From NCBI GenBank assembly GCA_006212045.1, contig PZPK01000002.1, positions 62,001 to 126,000 of the forward strand: DNA of 64,000 bases. Direction: 5' to 3'. The notes under the pieces are model-generated. The model did not search any database. It was not told where the DNA came from and saw only the letters and a program-made list of their open reading frames with translations. The position numbers and the translations under genes are program-made. This DNA is from Oleiphilus sp. (GTDB lineage Bacteria; Pseudomonadota; Gammaproteobacteria; Pseudomonadales; Oleiphilaceae). Positions within the stretch are counted from its first letter, which is position 1; every line of letters begins with the position of its first letter. Shown piece after piece: positions 51,015 to 59,249 of this stretch.

Positions 51015-52271
51015 CTATAACATCACTTTTACGAACAGGTAAATCGCAACCAGGCTACCAAAACTTACTTTGAGTGCGAACGGACGGAAATCCTTCATTC
51101 GAATCACATACCCCTGCAAGCTGGCTTCACTTACACGATAGAAGGTCGCAATATTCATGGCCATAAAAATATACAGCAATGGCGTATAGGCGCGACTTAG
51201 AAAGAAACAGGTGACGAGGTATCCAATCATCGAGTATGTCAGGGTAAGCGCAATTTTACGCTCCTGAACACTCACCTCTTCTGCTTTGTTACCCTGTAAC
51301 CACCTGCTCCAGAGCAGACACACGGCCAAGGCACTGAACGTCAAAAATCCGGTCCAGAGAAAATAGCCGCTGAGCCCCAATTCAGAAAAAACAAGTACGA
51401 AGGAGTTATGCGCCGTCAGATAGTGGTAGTCCGTAAAATTTCCCATGCCAACGCCCAGGCCCGGCTTCCATTTCAATAACTGAAATCCTTCGTACCAGGC
51501 ATCGAGCCTGCCTTCGGCAGAAGCTTCCTCCGAATCAATGGCCCTGAACATACTCATCACAACCAGAATGACAGGCGCGGCAATCATGCCAGCGAAGATG
51601 GATTTCTTTAATCCGTACTTGAGCAGAAACCAAAAACCCAGCAGGCTCAATGTCCCCAGCAGGGCGCCGCGAGAATTCGTCATGTAAATTCCGTACAGCA
51701 GGGCCAGAATGACAGAGACAGGCAGTAACTTAATCATGCCCGGCATAAGATTCATGACGTAAGCCGCAATCGGCAATAACATGACAAAGAACATGCCCAA
51801 ATCATTCGGGTCGCTGAATATGCCCAGATAGGTAATTCTTGTGCCCTGTGACAACCCTGCCCCGCTCCAGCCAAACCCCGTCGCTGAAGCCTTTTGAGCC
51901 ATACCGTCATGCACCATAATCATTCCGAAAACCAACAACAGAATAAATACAATCTGTTGTTTCCGCGGCGACTGTATCAGATTTTGAATCACAAGAAATG
52001 GCAGCAGTATTGTTGTCAGAAAGAGCTGGGCACTATCCAATGCGCCTGAAAAACCCTCATTGACGACACCGGATATCATAATCACCGCTAACAGCCATGC
52101 CAGCAATTTGTTTGTCGGCGCATCGAATCGACGCTTCTTTTGCGTCAACATAAACAGAGCACAGAAAATCAGACTGATTTTAACCAGTGGCATGTCCAGT
52201 ATCGGCGGCCAGAACTCCTGCGGTCGGATAAAAACAAAGACAAAGTAAAAAAGCAGCGCAACAAATGCCAT
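51015..52271 (-). CDS. O-antigen ligase/polymerase family (Wzy-like) membrane protein
   Basis: 418 residues, about 11-12 helices. FVFIRPQEFWPPILDMPLVK near the N-terminus resembles the YIRPQE start of exosortase-locus Wzy/ligase proteins. The Wzy_C region has TNSRGALLGTLSLLGFWFLL, GVGMGNFTDYHYLTAHNSFV and LVFSELGLSGYFLW, with the conserved Arg, Asn and His of the family. It would polymerise repeat units in the periplasm, or act as an O-glycosylation ligase as proposed for some XrtA loci. It is 4 bases from both the deacetylase and the flippase genes. Confidence 0.9.
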   Translation of the reverse strand: MAFVALLFYFVFVFIRPQEFWPPILDMPLVKISLIFCALFMLTQKKRRFDAPTNKLLAWLLAVIMISGVVNEGFSGALDSAQLFLTTILLPFLVIQNLIQSPRKQQIVFILLLVFGMIMVHDGMAQKASATGFGWSGAGLSQGTRITYLGIFSDPNDLGMFFVMLLPIAAYVMNLMPGMIKLLPVSVILALLYGIYMTNSRGALLGTLSLLGFWFLLKYGLKKSIFAGMIAAPVILVVMSMFRAIDSEEASAEGRLDAWYEGFQLLKWKPGLGVGMGNFTDYHYLTAHNSFVLVFSELGLSGYFLWTGFLTFSALAVCLLWSRWLQGNKAEEVSVQERKIALTLTYSMIGYLVTCFFLSRAYTPLLYIFMAMNIATFYRVSEASLQGYVIRMKDFRPFALKVSFGSLVAIYLFVKVML

Positions 52272-52275
52272 GGCA

Positions 52276-53304
52276 TCAATTTTTATAGAAATCTGCGGCG
52301 AACAGGGATGGGCGCGTCACCTTGGCCTTAAACCAATTCAGATCCACAGTTCGATCTACGTGCAGGCGGCGCAACTGGAAACGATTCACAGTGTCCGGGT
52401 AATTCACCCCGGAAATGTACGAACAGGCATGATCATAGGACAGCTCGCTCATTACCCGCTCGGTTTCCTTATTGGTGGATTTCGGCCCACCATAAGGGTA
52501 CGCGAGATTGCGGCATGGTTTGGAAAGTCGACGTTCGATTTCTGCTTTCGAAGCCTCCAACTCATACTTCTGGGTTTCGTAATCCACAGAAGCCAACACG
52601 GCATGCTTGCAGGTATGAGACCCGAACTCCACGCCCCACGCCGACATTTCCTGCACCATTTCCCAAGACATAAAGCGGCTGTCCGGATGCTCTTCATACG
52701 CATAGGCCAAACTGTTGAACAGTTTATCGACGTACGCTAATCGTTCAGTATAAGGGATGTCTTTGGTGTGCCTGAGAATCTGCGCGATGATCTTCCCTTG
52801 TGATGCTGCGTTGACCTGAATGGGCTGGCCTTCATTCACAAACGCAATGTCCAGGGTCTTGCCGTGCGCCGTCTTGACGGCCTGCACAATCTTTTCTGTC
52901 CACAAGGTTTCGCTGGTACCAATCAGATCAGTCGCGATAAAAACAGTTGGACGAATATCGTACTTTTTGACGATGGGAAACATATTGGTGTAAAGATCTT
53001 CAAAGCCATCGTCGAACGTGACCGAAACCACCTGATCAACAGGCTTCCCGGAGGTTAACAGATCATACGCTTCCGACAGGGGCAAGACCTGATAATGCCT
53101 GGAGATGAACGCCATCTGCCGGTCAAAATCCTGCACGGTGGCATCAACCAGTTCTTCATCAAACAGGTACTTCCCGACATCAATATCCTTGATGCGATGA
53201 TAGGCCAGTATCTTGAGTGACGGGCGTCTTTTTTCCAGGCGCCTCAAAAGCCCAAGCAAGCCCATCCGGGAGAGCACATTACCCAGAACCTGGCGCTTGC
53301 TCAT
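52276..53304 (-). CDS. Polysaccharide deacetylase (NodB domain, long form)
   Basis: 342 residues from ATG 53304, which overlaps the barrel-protein stop by ATGA; a further in-frame ATG at 53316 is less likely. ILAYHRIKDIDVGKYLFDEE opens the CE4 region, VVSVTFDDGFEDLYTNMFPI is motif 1, and VEFGSHTCKHAVLASVDYE is motif 2. ERRLSKPCRNLAYPYGGPKS contains motif 3. An insertion between motifs 1 and 2 distinguishes it from the short deacetylase at 46353-46979. No signal peptide is apparent. It may deacetylate the polymer or an intermediate. Confidence 0.9.
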   Translation of the reverse strand: MSKRQVLGNVLSRMGLLGLLRRLEKRRPSLKILAYHRIKDIDVGKYLFDEELVDATVQDFDRQMAFISRHYQVLPLSEAYDLLTSGKPVDQVVSVTFDDGFEDLYTNMFPIVKKYDIRPTVFIATDLIGTSETLWTEKIVQAVKTAHGKTLDIAFVNEGQPIQVNAASQGKIIAQILRHTKDIPYTERLAYVDKLFNSLAYAYEEHPDSRFMSWEMVQEMSAWGVEFGSHTCKHAVLASVDYETQKYELEASKAEIERRLSKPCRNLAYPYGGPKSTNKETERVMSELSYDHACSYISGVNYPDTVNRFQLRRLHVDRTVDLNWFKAKVTRPSLFAADFYKN

Positions 53305-54599
53305 AGGATTGTCCACACCAGTCCAAGATTCACGCTGAAAGCATCCGTTGGTTGATCGTCCTTATCCTTCTGCTGATTGTAGCTGCAAGAACCGGAGATC
53401 CTGAATGTTTCTGTCGCGTCGTGATTGATACCAACAGTGTGAGACAGCGAACGATTTCTGGTCAATGTCACAAGTGATTTGGTTGAAGACTTCGACAACT
53501 CACTGTTGAAGCTCAGTCGCGAACTAGGTGTAATACGGGTTCCCAGCTCAAACGAATAACTTTTGGAATAGGAAACATCATAAACCTCCACGGCTTCATC
53601 ATTTTCCCAGGAATAGCTTAAGGAATAATCAAAGGTAGCCAGATCCCGACTCAGACCTGCACCAAAGACGCGCCTCTTCACAACAGAATTTATTTCATAG
53701 GATTCTTCAACAAGGACCAGGGTCGGCGTACTCGAGCCGTCATCTTCGATCACCAGAACGTCTACCGGGGCAAAACCCAACGAGGTATCTGAAAGAGACT
53801 CGTTGTAGGACAGGAGAACACTGTGCGCCAACACGTTCTGCTTCTGCAATAAAAAGGAATAGGTATTGGAAGTTTCTTCCGGTCCGGCCTCATCTTCCAG
53901 ACGGCTGACACCTGCAGACAAGGCCAAAGAGCCACCTGAAATTTGCCTTGTCAGCCCCAGGCTCGCTGAGTACTTATCGTAATTACGTCCGCCGTCCGGC
54001 TTGATAATGTCTTCATAACCCAGGGAAATATTCGCTTCGGTGAGCGGGCTAAGATAGCGGAAATAGGCCAGTTGACTGTTGCTACGTTCGGTATCTGCCA
54101 GGGACGGGTCGGAATTTTCAGCATTGATGTACCTTGAACTGAAGGTTACCCGGTCAATCTCGGAGATAACGTAGAACAGGGTCGGGCCGGTTTCAAAGGT
54201 ATCTCTGCGGTCGAGATTTTCTTCAACCTGTGGTCCGAAGGGATCATCGAGCTCCTCACTTCTGTTGTAGGAAGTCTCCCAGGTCAAAAGAGACTCGATG
54301 AGATTGAAATTCAGCACCCCGACCCCTGTCGATACCGAGGTTTCATCCTCGAACACACCGTTAAGATAACTGCGTCTCTCGAGACTGACGGCGGTGTTCA
54401 ACTCGAAATTCTTGCGCGTTTCTACCGCTGACACATCCAGTGAGAAAATCTGCTCGACTTCTTCCTGCTTGTCCTCACGATTGAATGTTGCGTTGTTGTT
54501 GTATTCGCTATTACTCCCGAGAGTTAAGCCCAGGTCCAGCGCATGCACAGGCAGGTTCCAGAATATGATGCAAAGTGCAACCAAGAGTCTCCTGCTCAT
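53301..54599 (-). CDS. Outer-membrane beta-barrel protein of the EPS/XrtA system
   Basis: 432 residues with a Sec signal (MSRRLLVALCIIFWNLPVHA, cleavage about residue 20). The mature part is made of alternating short strands such as LDLGLTLGSNSEYNNNATFN, SLERRSYLNGVFEDETSV, YSFELGTRITPSSRLSFN and TFRISGSCSYNQQKD, and ends with the pattern VNLGLVWTIL, hydrophobic at alternate positions. This is an outer-membrane barrel of roughly 16-18 strands. It matches in size and position the uncharacterised barrel proteins near Wzz and the tyrosine-kinase-like gene in PEP-CTERM loci. A role as a polysaccharide secretion pore partner of Wza is inference. Confidence 0.85.
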   Translation of the reverse strand: MSRRLLVALCIIFWNLPVHALDLGLTLGSNSEYNNNATFNREDKQEEVEQIFSLDVSAVETRKNFELNTAVSLERRSYLNGVFEDETSVSTGVGVLNFNLIESLLTWETSYNRSEELDDPFGPQVEENLDRRDTFETGPTLFYVISEIDRVTFSSRYINAENSDPSLADTERSNSQLAYFRYLSPLTEANISLGYEDIIKPDGGRNYDKYSASLGLTRQISGGSLALSAGVSRLEDEAGPEETSNTYSFLLQKQNVLAHSVLLSYNESLSDTSLGFAPVDVLVIEDDGSSTPTLVLVEESYEINSVVKRRVFGAGLSRDLATFDYSLSYSWENDEAVEVYDVSYSKSYSFELGTRITPSSRLSFNSELSKSSTKSLVTLTRNRSLSHTVGINHDATETFRISGSCSYNQQKDKDDQPTDAFSVNLGLVWTIL

Positions 54600-54628
54600 T
54601 TGGACTTACTCCCTTTCACACGCAATCC

Positions 54629-55372
54629 TTAGTTGTTATAAACAAGTCCAAGCAACTTGTCTTTTCCGACGGAATCAACCGCGGCATTGATCTGGGCCGG
54701 TGTGCATTGGCCATGCGCCACCACTAAAAGCACAACATCAGCCACTTCATTCAGAATACGGGCTTCGGAAGATTTGGCAATCGGAGGGGCATCCAGAAAG
54801 ATATATCGGTCCGGGTAGCGCGTCCGCACTTCTTCGACAAACTGGTTCATTTTCTGAGACGAGAAGAATTCCGCTGCGCCTTCTTTGTTATCTCCCAAGG
54901 GCACCACCCTTAGACGCGGAACGCCTGTTGCATAAACAATGTCCCGGATATTGAGATGACTCTGGCTCAGATAATCCGTAATTCCGAACTCAGGCTCGCC
55001 TATAATCAATTCCTCCAGAACGGGACCGTATAAATTGGCATCAATCAACAAACTTGTTTTGGCTTTATCCAGAGCAAATGCCGTGGCCAGGTTTTTAGCA
55101 ACATAGCTGGCGCCGCCACCAAACCCGACTGAAGTTACCATACAGATGAAGTTCTTTCCGTTCTGAGACTTGAGAAGCGAAGTCCTTAGTTCCCGAAACA
55201 CGTTCAGGAGATAAGTATTCTTCATCGCAGGATAAACCAGCTTCAACGCATCGAGTTGCTGCGTATCAAATGCTTCAATTTCGCCCATATTTTCAATACG
55301 AGAAACAGAGTCTTTGTCTTCTGCATCTGTATTTGCCTGATATAAGGTCTTTACTTCACCGTGCTTGCTCAC
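54629..55372 (-). CDS. BY-kinase-like ATPase with degenerate Walker A motif
   Basis: 247 residues from GTG 55372, overlapping the Wzz stop as GTGA. NVFRELRTSLLKSQNGKN is the family's RELRT segment. The Walker A region reads VTSVGFGGGASYVAKNLA (about 79-96), where BY-kinases have G-E-G-K-S/T; the Lys is replaced by Ala 88. Walker A' (SLLIDANLYGPVLEEL, Asp 111) and Walker B (YIFLDAPPIAKSSEA, Asp 194) are intact. The C-terminus ends KLLGLVYNN without a Tyr cluster. Normal relatives phosphorylate their own tyrosines to control Wzz-dependent polymerisation; this copy probably binds nucleotide poorly and may be a structural partner of Wzz. It sits between wzz and the barrel-protein gene. Confidence 0.83.
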   Translation of the reverse strand: MSKHGEVKTLYQANTDAEDKDSVSRIENMGEIEAFDTQQLDALKLVYPAMKNTYLLNVFRELRTSLLKSQNGKNFICMVTSVGFGGGASYVAKNLATAFALDKAKTSLLIDANLYGPVLEELIIGEPEFGITDYLSQSHLNIRDIVYATGVPRLRVVPLGDNKEGAAEFFSSQKMNQFVEEVRTRYPDRYIFLDAPPIAKSSEARILNEVADVVLLVVAHGQCTPAQINAAVDSVGKDKLLGLVYNN

Positions 55373-56883
55373 AGCACATACCCCGTTTTGATTGAAAACG
55401 CCAATCCGATATATCCGGCGATCAGGAGGATCGCCAATATCGAACACAACACGATATCTTTCTTGATGATGCGTTCACCGAAAGGCGTCGTCACATGAGG
55501 AACGACAGCCGCGACAGGCAATCCCATCTCTACCAGCTTATCAGAGAATCTCACTCGGGGATCAACCAGTATATAAGCGGTTACCAGACCAATAATTGCC
55601 AGTAGACCAGCCAATGGCCCCAACAGAACAAAATGGACAAAACGCAGTCCAGTCGGATTAAGTGGCATCACTGGGGGTTCCTGCACACGATAGGTGACAC
55701 CCTGCCCTTCAATATTAAGCGTCATGGACAATCGCGCTTTTTCTTTCCGTGCCAACATATCCTCATAGATTCGCTTGGTTACATTGTAATCACGCGTCAA
55801 TTCGGCTTCTTCTGCACCTCTCTCCGCAATTCGCTTACGGCGCTCATACTCTTCTTCAAGCAGCCCCTTTAACGCAACCAGTCGCTGTGTCTTGGTTTCG
55901 ACATTGGTCTTCGCAACAGACAAACGGCTGCGTAACTCCTGGTACAGAGGGTTCAGAACCTGGGCATCGGATGAATCCTTATTAGCCTTGGGTTCGGCAT
56001 TCTGCTTCATGGACTCCCGGATATCATCAATTTGCTGCTGAACACTGACAACATCAGGATAATCTTCAGTATAGGACAACAACAAATTCTCTTTTCGAAG
56101 CTGTAAGGCTCTCAATCGATCCATAAAGGCATCTGACACCATGGCCACATCTGTAAATTCAGACTCTTTGGACAGCTGCTCCTCTAGCTCCCTAATCGAA
56201 ATTCTGTCTTCATTGACATCAATCTCCAGCAACTCGATCTGGTCTCGCAACTTGGAAATCCGGGCATCTACGCTGCCACTTCGCCCATCAAAGTTAGTCG
56301 ACTTGAACTCTTTGAGCCTTTCCTCTGCCAACAACAACTGGTCCTTATACTGTTTGACCTGATTATCGATAAACATAAAAGCCTCTCGACTCTCGGTACG
56401 CTGACTTTCAGAGCTGCTTCTGATAAAGGTATCGATCACCGTATTCAGGATATCGTAAGCATCTTCGGCGGTGTCATCGTTATAGGTAATCTTGATATAA
56501 CTGGCTCCCAGACTCGCCACCCCAATTCGGCTTCTGAGACCGTTAATCGCTGCCCCCATATCCTCGGGCGAATCAAACGATGAAGTGTCATAGACCTTCT
56601 CGACAACTTGCTGAAGCAAGCGAGGCGAGTGCACCATATCCCGAACAATCCGACTTCTGTTCTGAACTCTGGACTGTGCCGCCTGACTTTCCAGCAGGGG
56701 CTTCAGGATATTCTGGTTATCCGCAAAGATCACCGCGGATGTCTCAAATTTTGAGGGCCAAAATGCCCCTACAATCAGTACAGCAAAGCCGATCGCTGCA
56801 GCCCCGAACAGAAAAAGAAACTTGCGCGACCAGATCTCTCTGAGAACGACCAGGGCGTACTTCAGGATCAGTGTCAGATCCAT
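55369..56883 (-). CDS. Polysaccharide chain-length determinant (Wzz/GumC-like)
   Basis: 504 residues. An N-terminal helix (FLFLFGAAAIGFAVLIVGAF, about 23-42) is followed by a periplasmic domain with long coiled-coil stretches: LAEERLKEFKS, the RIS/REL/EEQ segment and KTQRLVALKGLLEEEYERRK. Then comes the proline-rich signature VQEPPVMPLNPTGLRFV and a helix (HFVLLGPLAGLLAIIGLVTA). Unlike Wzc the kinase domain is a separate gene, and a further C-terminal hydrophobic helix (DIVLCSILAILLIAGYIGLA) is present. It controls EPS chain length with Wza and the kinase-like protein. It overlaps wza by one base (TAATG) and the kinase-like gene by four. Confidence 0.93.
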   Translation of the reverse strand: MDLTLILKYALVVLREIWSRKFLFLFGAAAIGFAVLIVGAFWPSKFETSAVIFADNQNILKPLLESQAAQSRVQNRSRIVRDMVHSPRLLQQVVEKVYDTSSFDSPEDMGAAINGLRSRIGVASLGASYIKITYNDDTAEDAYDILNTVIDTFIRSSSESQRTESREAFMFIDNQVKQYKDQLLLAEERLKEFKSTNFDGRSGSVDARISKLRDQIELLEIDVNEDRISIRELEEQLSKESEFTDVAMVSDAFMDRLRALQLRKENLLLSYTEDYPDVVSVQQQIDDIRESMKQNAEPKANKDSSDAQVLNPLYQELRSRLSVAKTNVETKTQRLVALKGLLEEEYERRKRIAERGAEEAELTRDYNVTKRIYEDMLARKEKARLSMTLNIEGQGVTYRVQEPPVMPLNPTGLRFVHFVLLGPLAGLLAIIGLVTAYILVDPRVRFSDKLVEMGLPVAAVVPHVTTPFGERIIKKDIVLCSILAILLIAGYIGLAFSIKTGYVL

Positions 56884-57515
56884 TAAAAACCTCTCTCTGG
56901 AATGGTAATAATATCTTGTGGGTAAAGCACATAATTGGAATCCAGGTTACCGGACTCCAGAATATCGTCGATGTAAACCGGGTAGACTTTGGCACCCTCA
57001 GCGGTTTGACGATACAACTTGGCCTCATTGCCATTCGCGAAAGGCGATAAACCACCCGCCTCCAGCACCACATCCAAAACGGTAATACCCTTCCTGTATT
57101 GGATCGAGCGCTGATTCGCAACGGCACCTGTGATACGAATTCTGTGAATATACTCCGCACTGGTCGGATTCGTCACAATGACTGTCACTTTGGGACTGCG
57201 GATATAGTCGGCCAGTGCGGCCTCAATCTCTCTCGACATTTCGAGAGTCGTTTTTCCATCTACTTTAACGTCGCCGACCAGTGGCACAGAAATTTTGCCG
57301 TCCGGGCGCACCGTAACAGATACCGACAGATCAGGGTTACGCCAAACACTGACCTGGACAGCATCACCGATACCGAGCAGGTATTCATCTACGATACCGA
57401 TACTGGAACCTACAGGCTGCTCAGACACGGTATTGACCGAGCTACAGCCACCAAGCACCATTGTCAGGGCTGAAAACAAAATTAATGTGGCGTTAACCGA
57501 AAATTTCATGCGCAT
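56883..57515 (-). CDS. Polysaccharide export lipoprotein (Wza-like)
   Basis: 210 residues. The lipoprotein signal ends TMVLGGCSSVNTV, with acylated Cys about residue 24. The first domain matches the polysaccharide biosynthesis/export domain, DEYLLGIGDAVQVSVWRNPD and VTVRPDGKISVPLVGDVKVD, and the next is a SLBB-type domain (IRITGAVANQRSIQYRKGIT, then VLDVVLEAGGLSPFANGNEA). It ends NYVLYPQDIITIPERGF. Length fits the short XrtA-locus export proteins rather than the 370-residue E. coli Wza; an outer-membrane helix is not evident, so the barrel protein at 53301-54599 may supply the pore. It is followed directly by wzz. Confidence 0.93.
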   Translation of the reverse strand: MRMKFSVNATLILFSALTMVLGGCSSVNTVSEQPVGSSIGIVDEYLLGIGDAVQVSVWRNPDLSVSVTVRPDGKISVPLVGDVKVDGKTTLEMSREIEAALADYIRSPKVTVIVTNPTSAEYIHRIRITGAVANQRSIQYRKGITVLDVVLEAGGLSPFANGNEAKLYRQTAEGAKVYPVYIDDILESGNLDSNYVLYPQDIITIPERGF

Positions 57516-57581
57516 CTGTCATTTTCCCTTTGAAAAGTTTAAAGCACCAATGAATGAAGGCGAGATCATCACTATGTAGCC

Positions 57582-58991
57582 CTAATGCACTCCTTTCCCC
57601 AGGAGCACGACCTCAACCGTCTGAATCACAATCAGTACATCCAGAAAAAAACTGTGATTCTTCACATAATACAAGTCATATTTTAGCTTATTGTGCGCAT
57701 CTTCGACCGAAGCCCCATAGGGGTACTTTAGCTGCGCCCAACCCATCAGCCCGGGCTTTACGCGATGCCGCGCGTCGTAAAACGGAATTTTCTCTTTCAG
57801 TTCTTCAACAAACTCCGGCCGCTCTGGTCGCGGCCCAACAAAGCTCATGTCACCCTTCAGTACATTATAGAGCTGCGGCAGCTCGTCCAGCCGGGTATTT
57901 CTGATAAAGGCTCCTACACGCGTGACACGGGCATCATTCTTTTGTGCCCAAACCGCTTTGCCGTCTTTCTCGGCATTCTGAGTCATACTGCGAAACTTGT
58001 AGATTGAAAATTCCTTGCCATTCAAGCCGACTCTGACCTGCTTGTAGATTACCGGACCGCCACTTTCCAGATAAACTGCCAGCGCCGTGAGCAGCATAAA
58101 CGGCCAGGCAACGAGCAACAGCAATACAGCAACACAGTTATCGAAAACACTTTTGACAACATCACGCAGTTGGGAATAGACAAAACCATCAGAAAAAAGC
58201 GCCCAGCTGGGCCTGAGCAAAGCAATCTCAATGCGCAATAATTCCCGTTCGATAAAAGCCAGTGGCTCGGTTATTCGAACCCCTTTCAACTTACAATTGA
58301 GCAATTCATCTACAGGGACATTCCCGCCTTCACTTTTTCTGCGCTCGTCCGGCGCGACGACAATCTCACTGATATTATTTTCACGTGTAAAACTCTCCCA
58401 ATCGTAGGGGTAAGCAATGAGTCTGGATGCTTCGACAGCATCCTCACTCCGACTGCACGGAACCACGCCTTCAAGACGGAAACCCAGTTTGGCATTAATC
58501 GAATCAATCCGGTCCACCACGTTGCGCGCTGTTTCCCCGGCACCCAGCACAACCACCTTGCGGCTGAGCTGCCGTAAATCAACCATTTTAAAAAACAGGT
58601 AGCGCGTAAACAGCACCAGCAGAAGCGAAAGCGTAATCGCAACGGCCAGCACACCCCGACCAAGGAAAATAGCAGGCACTAAATAGTAAATAATCGTTAG
58701 GATCGCTGTGCCCAGAAAGAAGTAGCTGACGACAGTACGCAGCATCATCCCGACCATTCCTTCACGGAAAATACTGGTGTAAACGCCCATTGCCAAAGAA
58801 CAGCAGCTGAGAACAACCGCAAAGGTCAGCGTCTGCAATGCCGGCAGCTCCAGCACCAGTGAGTAACCGGCAATATAGTTCGTGATGTCTATTCCGCCAT
58901 AGACCGCAAATATCAGCAGGACAAACTCAATCGCGCCCAGCAGCAGAAATTTGGTATGAAGATAATGGTTTAAAACCCGCACGTGTGCCAA
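57582..58991 (-). CDS. Initiating sugar-phosphate transferase (undecaprenyl-phosphate glycosyl-1-phosphate transferase)
   Basis: 469 residues from TTG 58991, backed by AGGAAG 7 bases upstream. Four to five N-terminal helices and a Rossmann-like CoA-binding region (KVVVLGAGETARNVVDRIDS) precede a fifth membrane segment. The catalytic bacterial sugar transferase domain has FSIYKFRSMTQNAEKDGK, IRNTRLDELPQLYNVLKGDM, SFVGPRPERPEFVEELKEK and KPGLMGWAQLKYPYG. It starts the EPS unit by transferring a sugar phosphate to undecaprenyl phosphate. It is the first gene of the long minus-strand operon, 66 bases before wza, and is divergent from the UDP-HexNAc dehydrogenase gene. Confidence 0.94.
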   Translation of the reverse strand: MAHVRVLNHYLHTKFLLLGAIEFVLLIFAVYGGIDITNYIAGYSLVLELPALQTLTFAVVLSCCSLAMGVYTSIFREGMVGMMLRTVVSYFFLGTAILTIIYYLVPAIFLGRGVLAVAITLSLLLVLFTRYLFFKMVDLRQLSRKVVVLGAGETARNVVDRIDSINAKLGFRLEGVVPCSRSEDAVEASRLIAYPYDWESFTRENNISEIVVAPDERRKSEGGNVPVDELLNCKLKGVRITEPLAFIERELLRIEIALLRPSWALFSDGFVYSQLRDVVKSVFDNCVAVLLLLVAWPFMLLTALAVYLESGGPVIYKQVRVGLNGKEFSIYKFRSMTQNAEKDGKAVWAQKNDARVTRVGAFIRNTRLDELPQLYNVLKGDMSFVGPRPERPEFVEELKEKIPFYDARHRVKPGLMGWAQLKYPYGASVEDAHNKLKYDLYYVKNHSFFLDVLIVIQTVEVVLLGKGVH

Positions 58992-59165
58992 AGAAAAACT
59001 TCCTGTAATGCTTACTCTACCAACAATTCGTCGTCAATCTATCAACAGACCGGCATACATTAGCATCAAATATTGACTAAAGCATGACCAATCCCTGGCT
59101 CTCTTGCGGTGTAACAAGATAGACACTTCGCAAAGCGAGCCATTATGCTATAAAGAACACTATAT

Positions 59166-59208
59166 TATAATAGGCTTTTCTTCTATTTATTGGTGCCGCA
59201 CCACCAAT
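59166..59208 (+). promoter_or_regulatory. Candidate -10 box and inverted repeat before UDP-HexNAc dehydrogenase gene
   Basis: TATAAT occurs at 59166-59171 without a good -35. Just downstream, ATTGGTG (59189-59195) and CACCAAT (59202-59208) form a perfect 7-bp inverted repeat with a 6-base spacer, about 42 bases before the ATG. It would lie near the transcription start, fitting a repressor operator or a small leader hairpin. The 258-base region separates divergent genes; no sigma-54 element was found in it. Confidence 0.4.
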
Positions 59209-59249
59209 GCGCTTACTAACATTCAATTTTAAGGACGTAATCACACACT

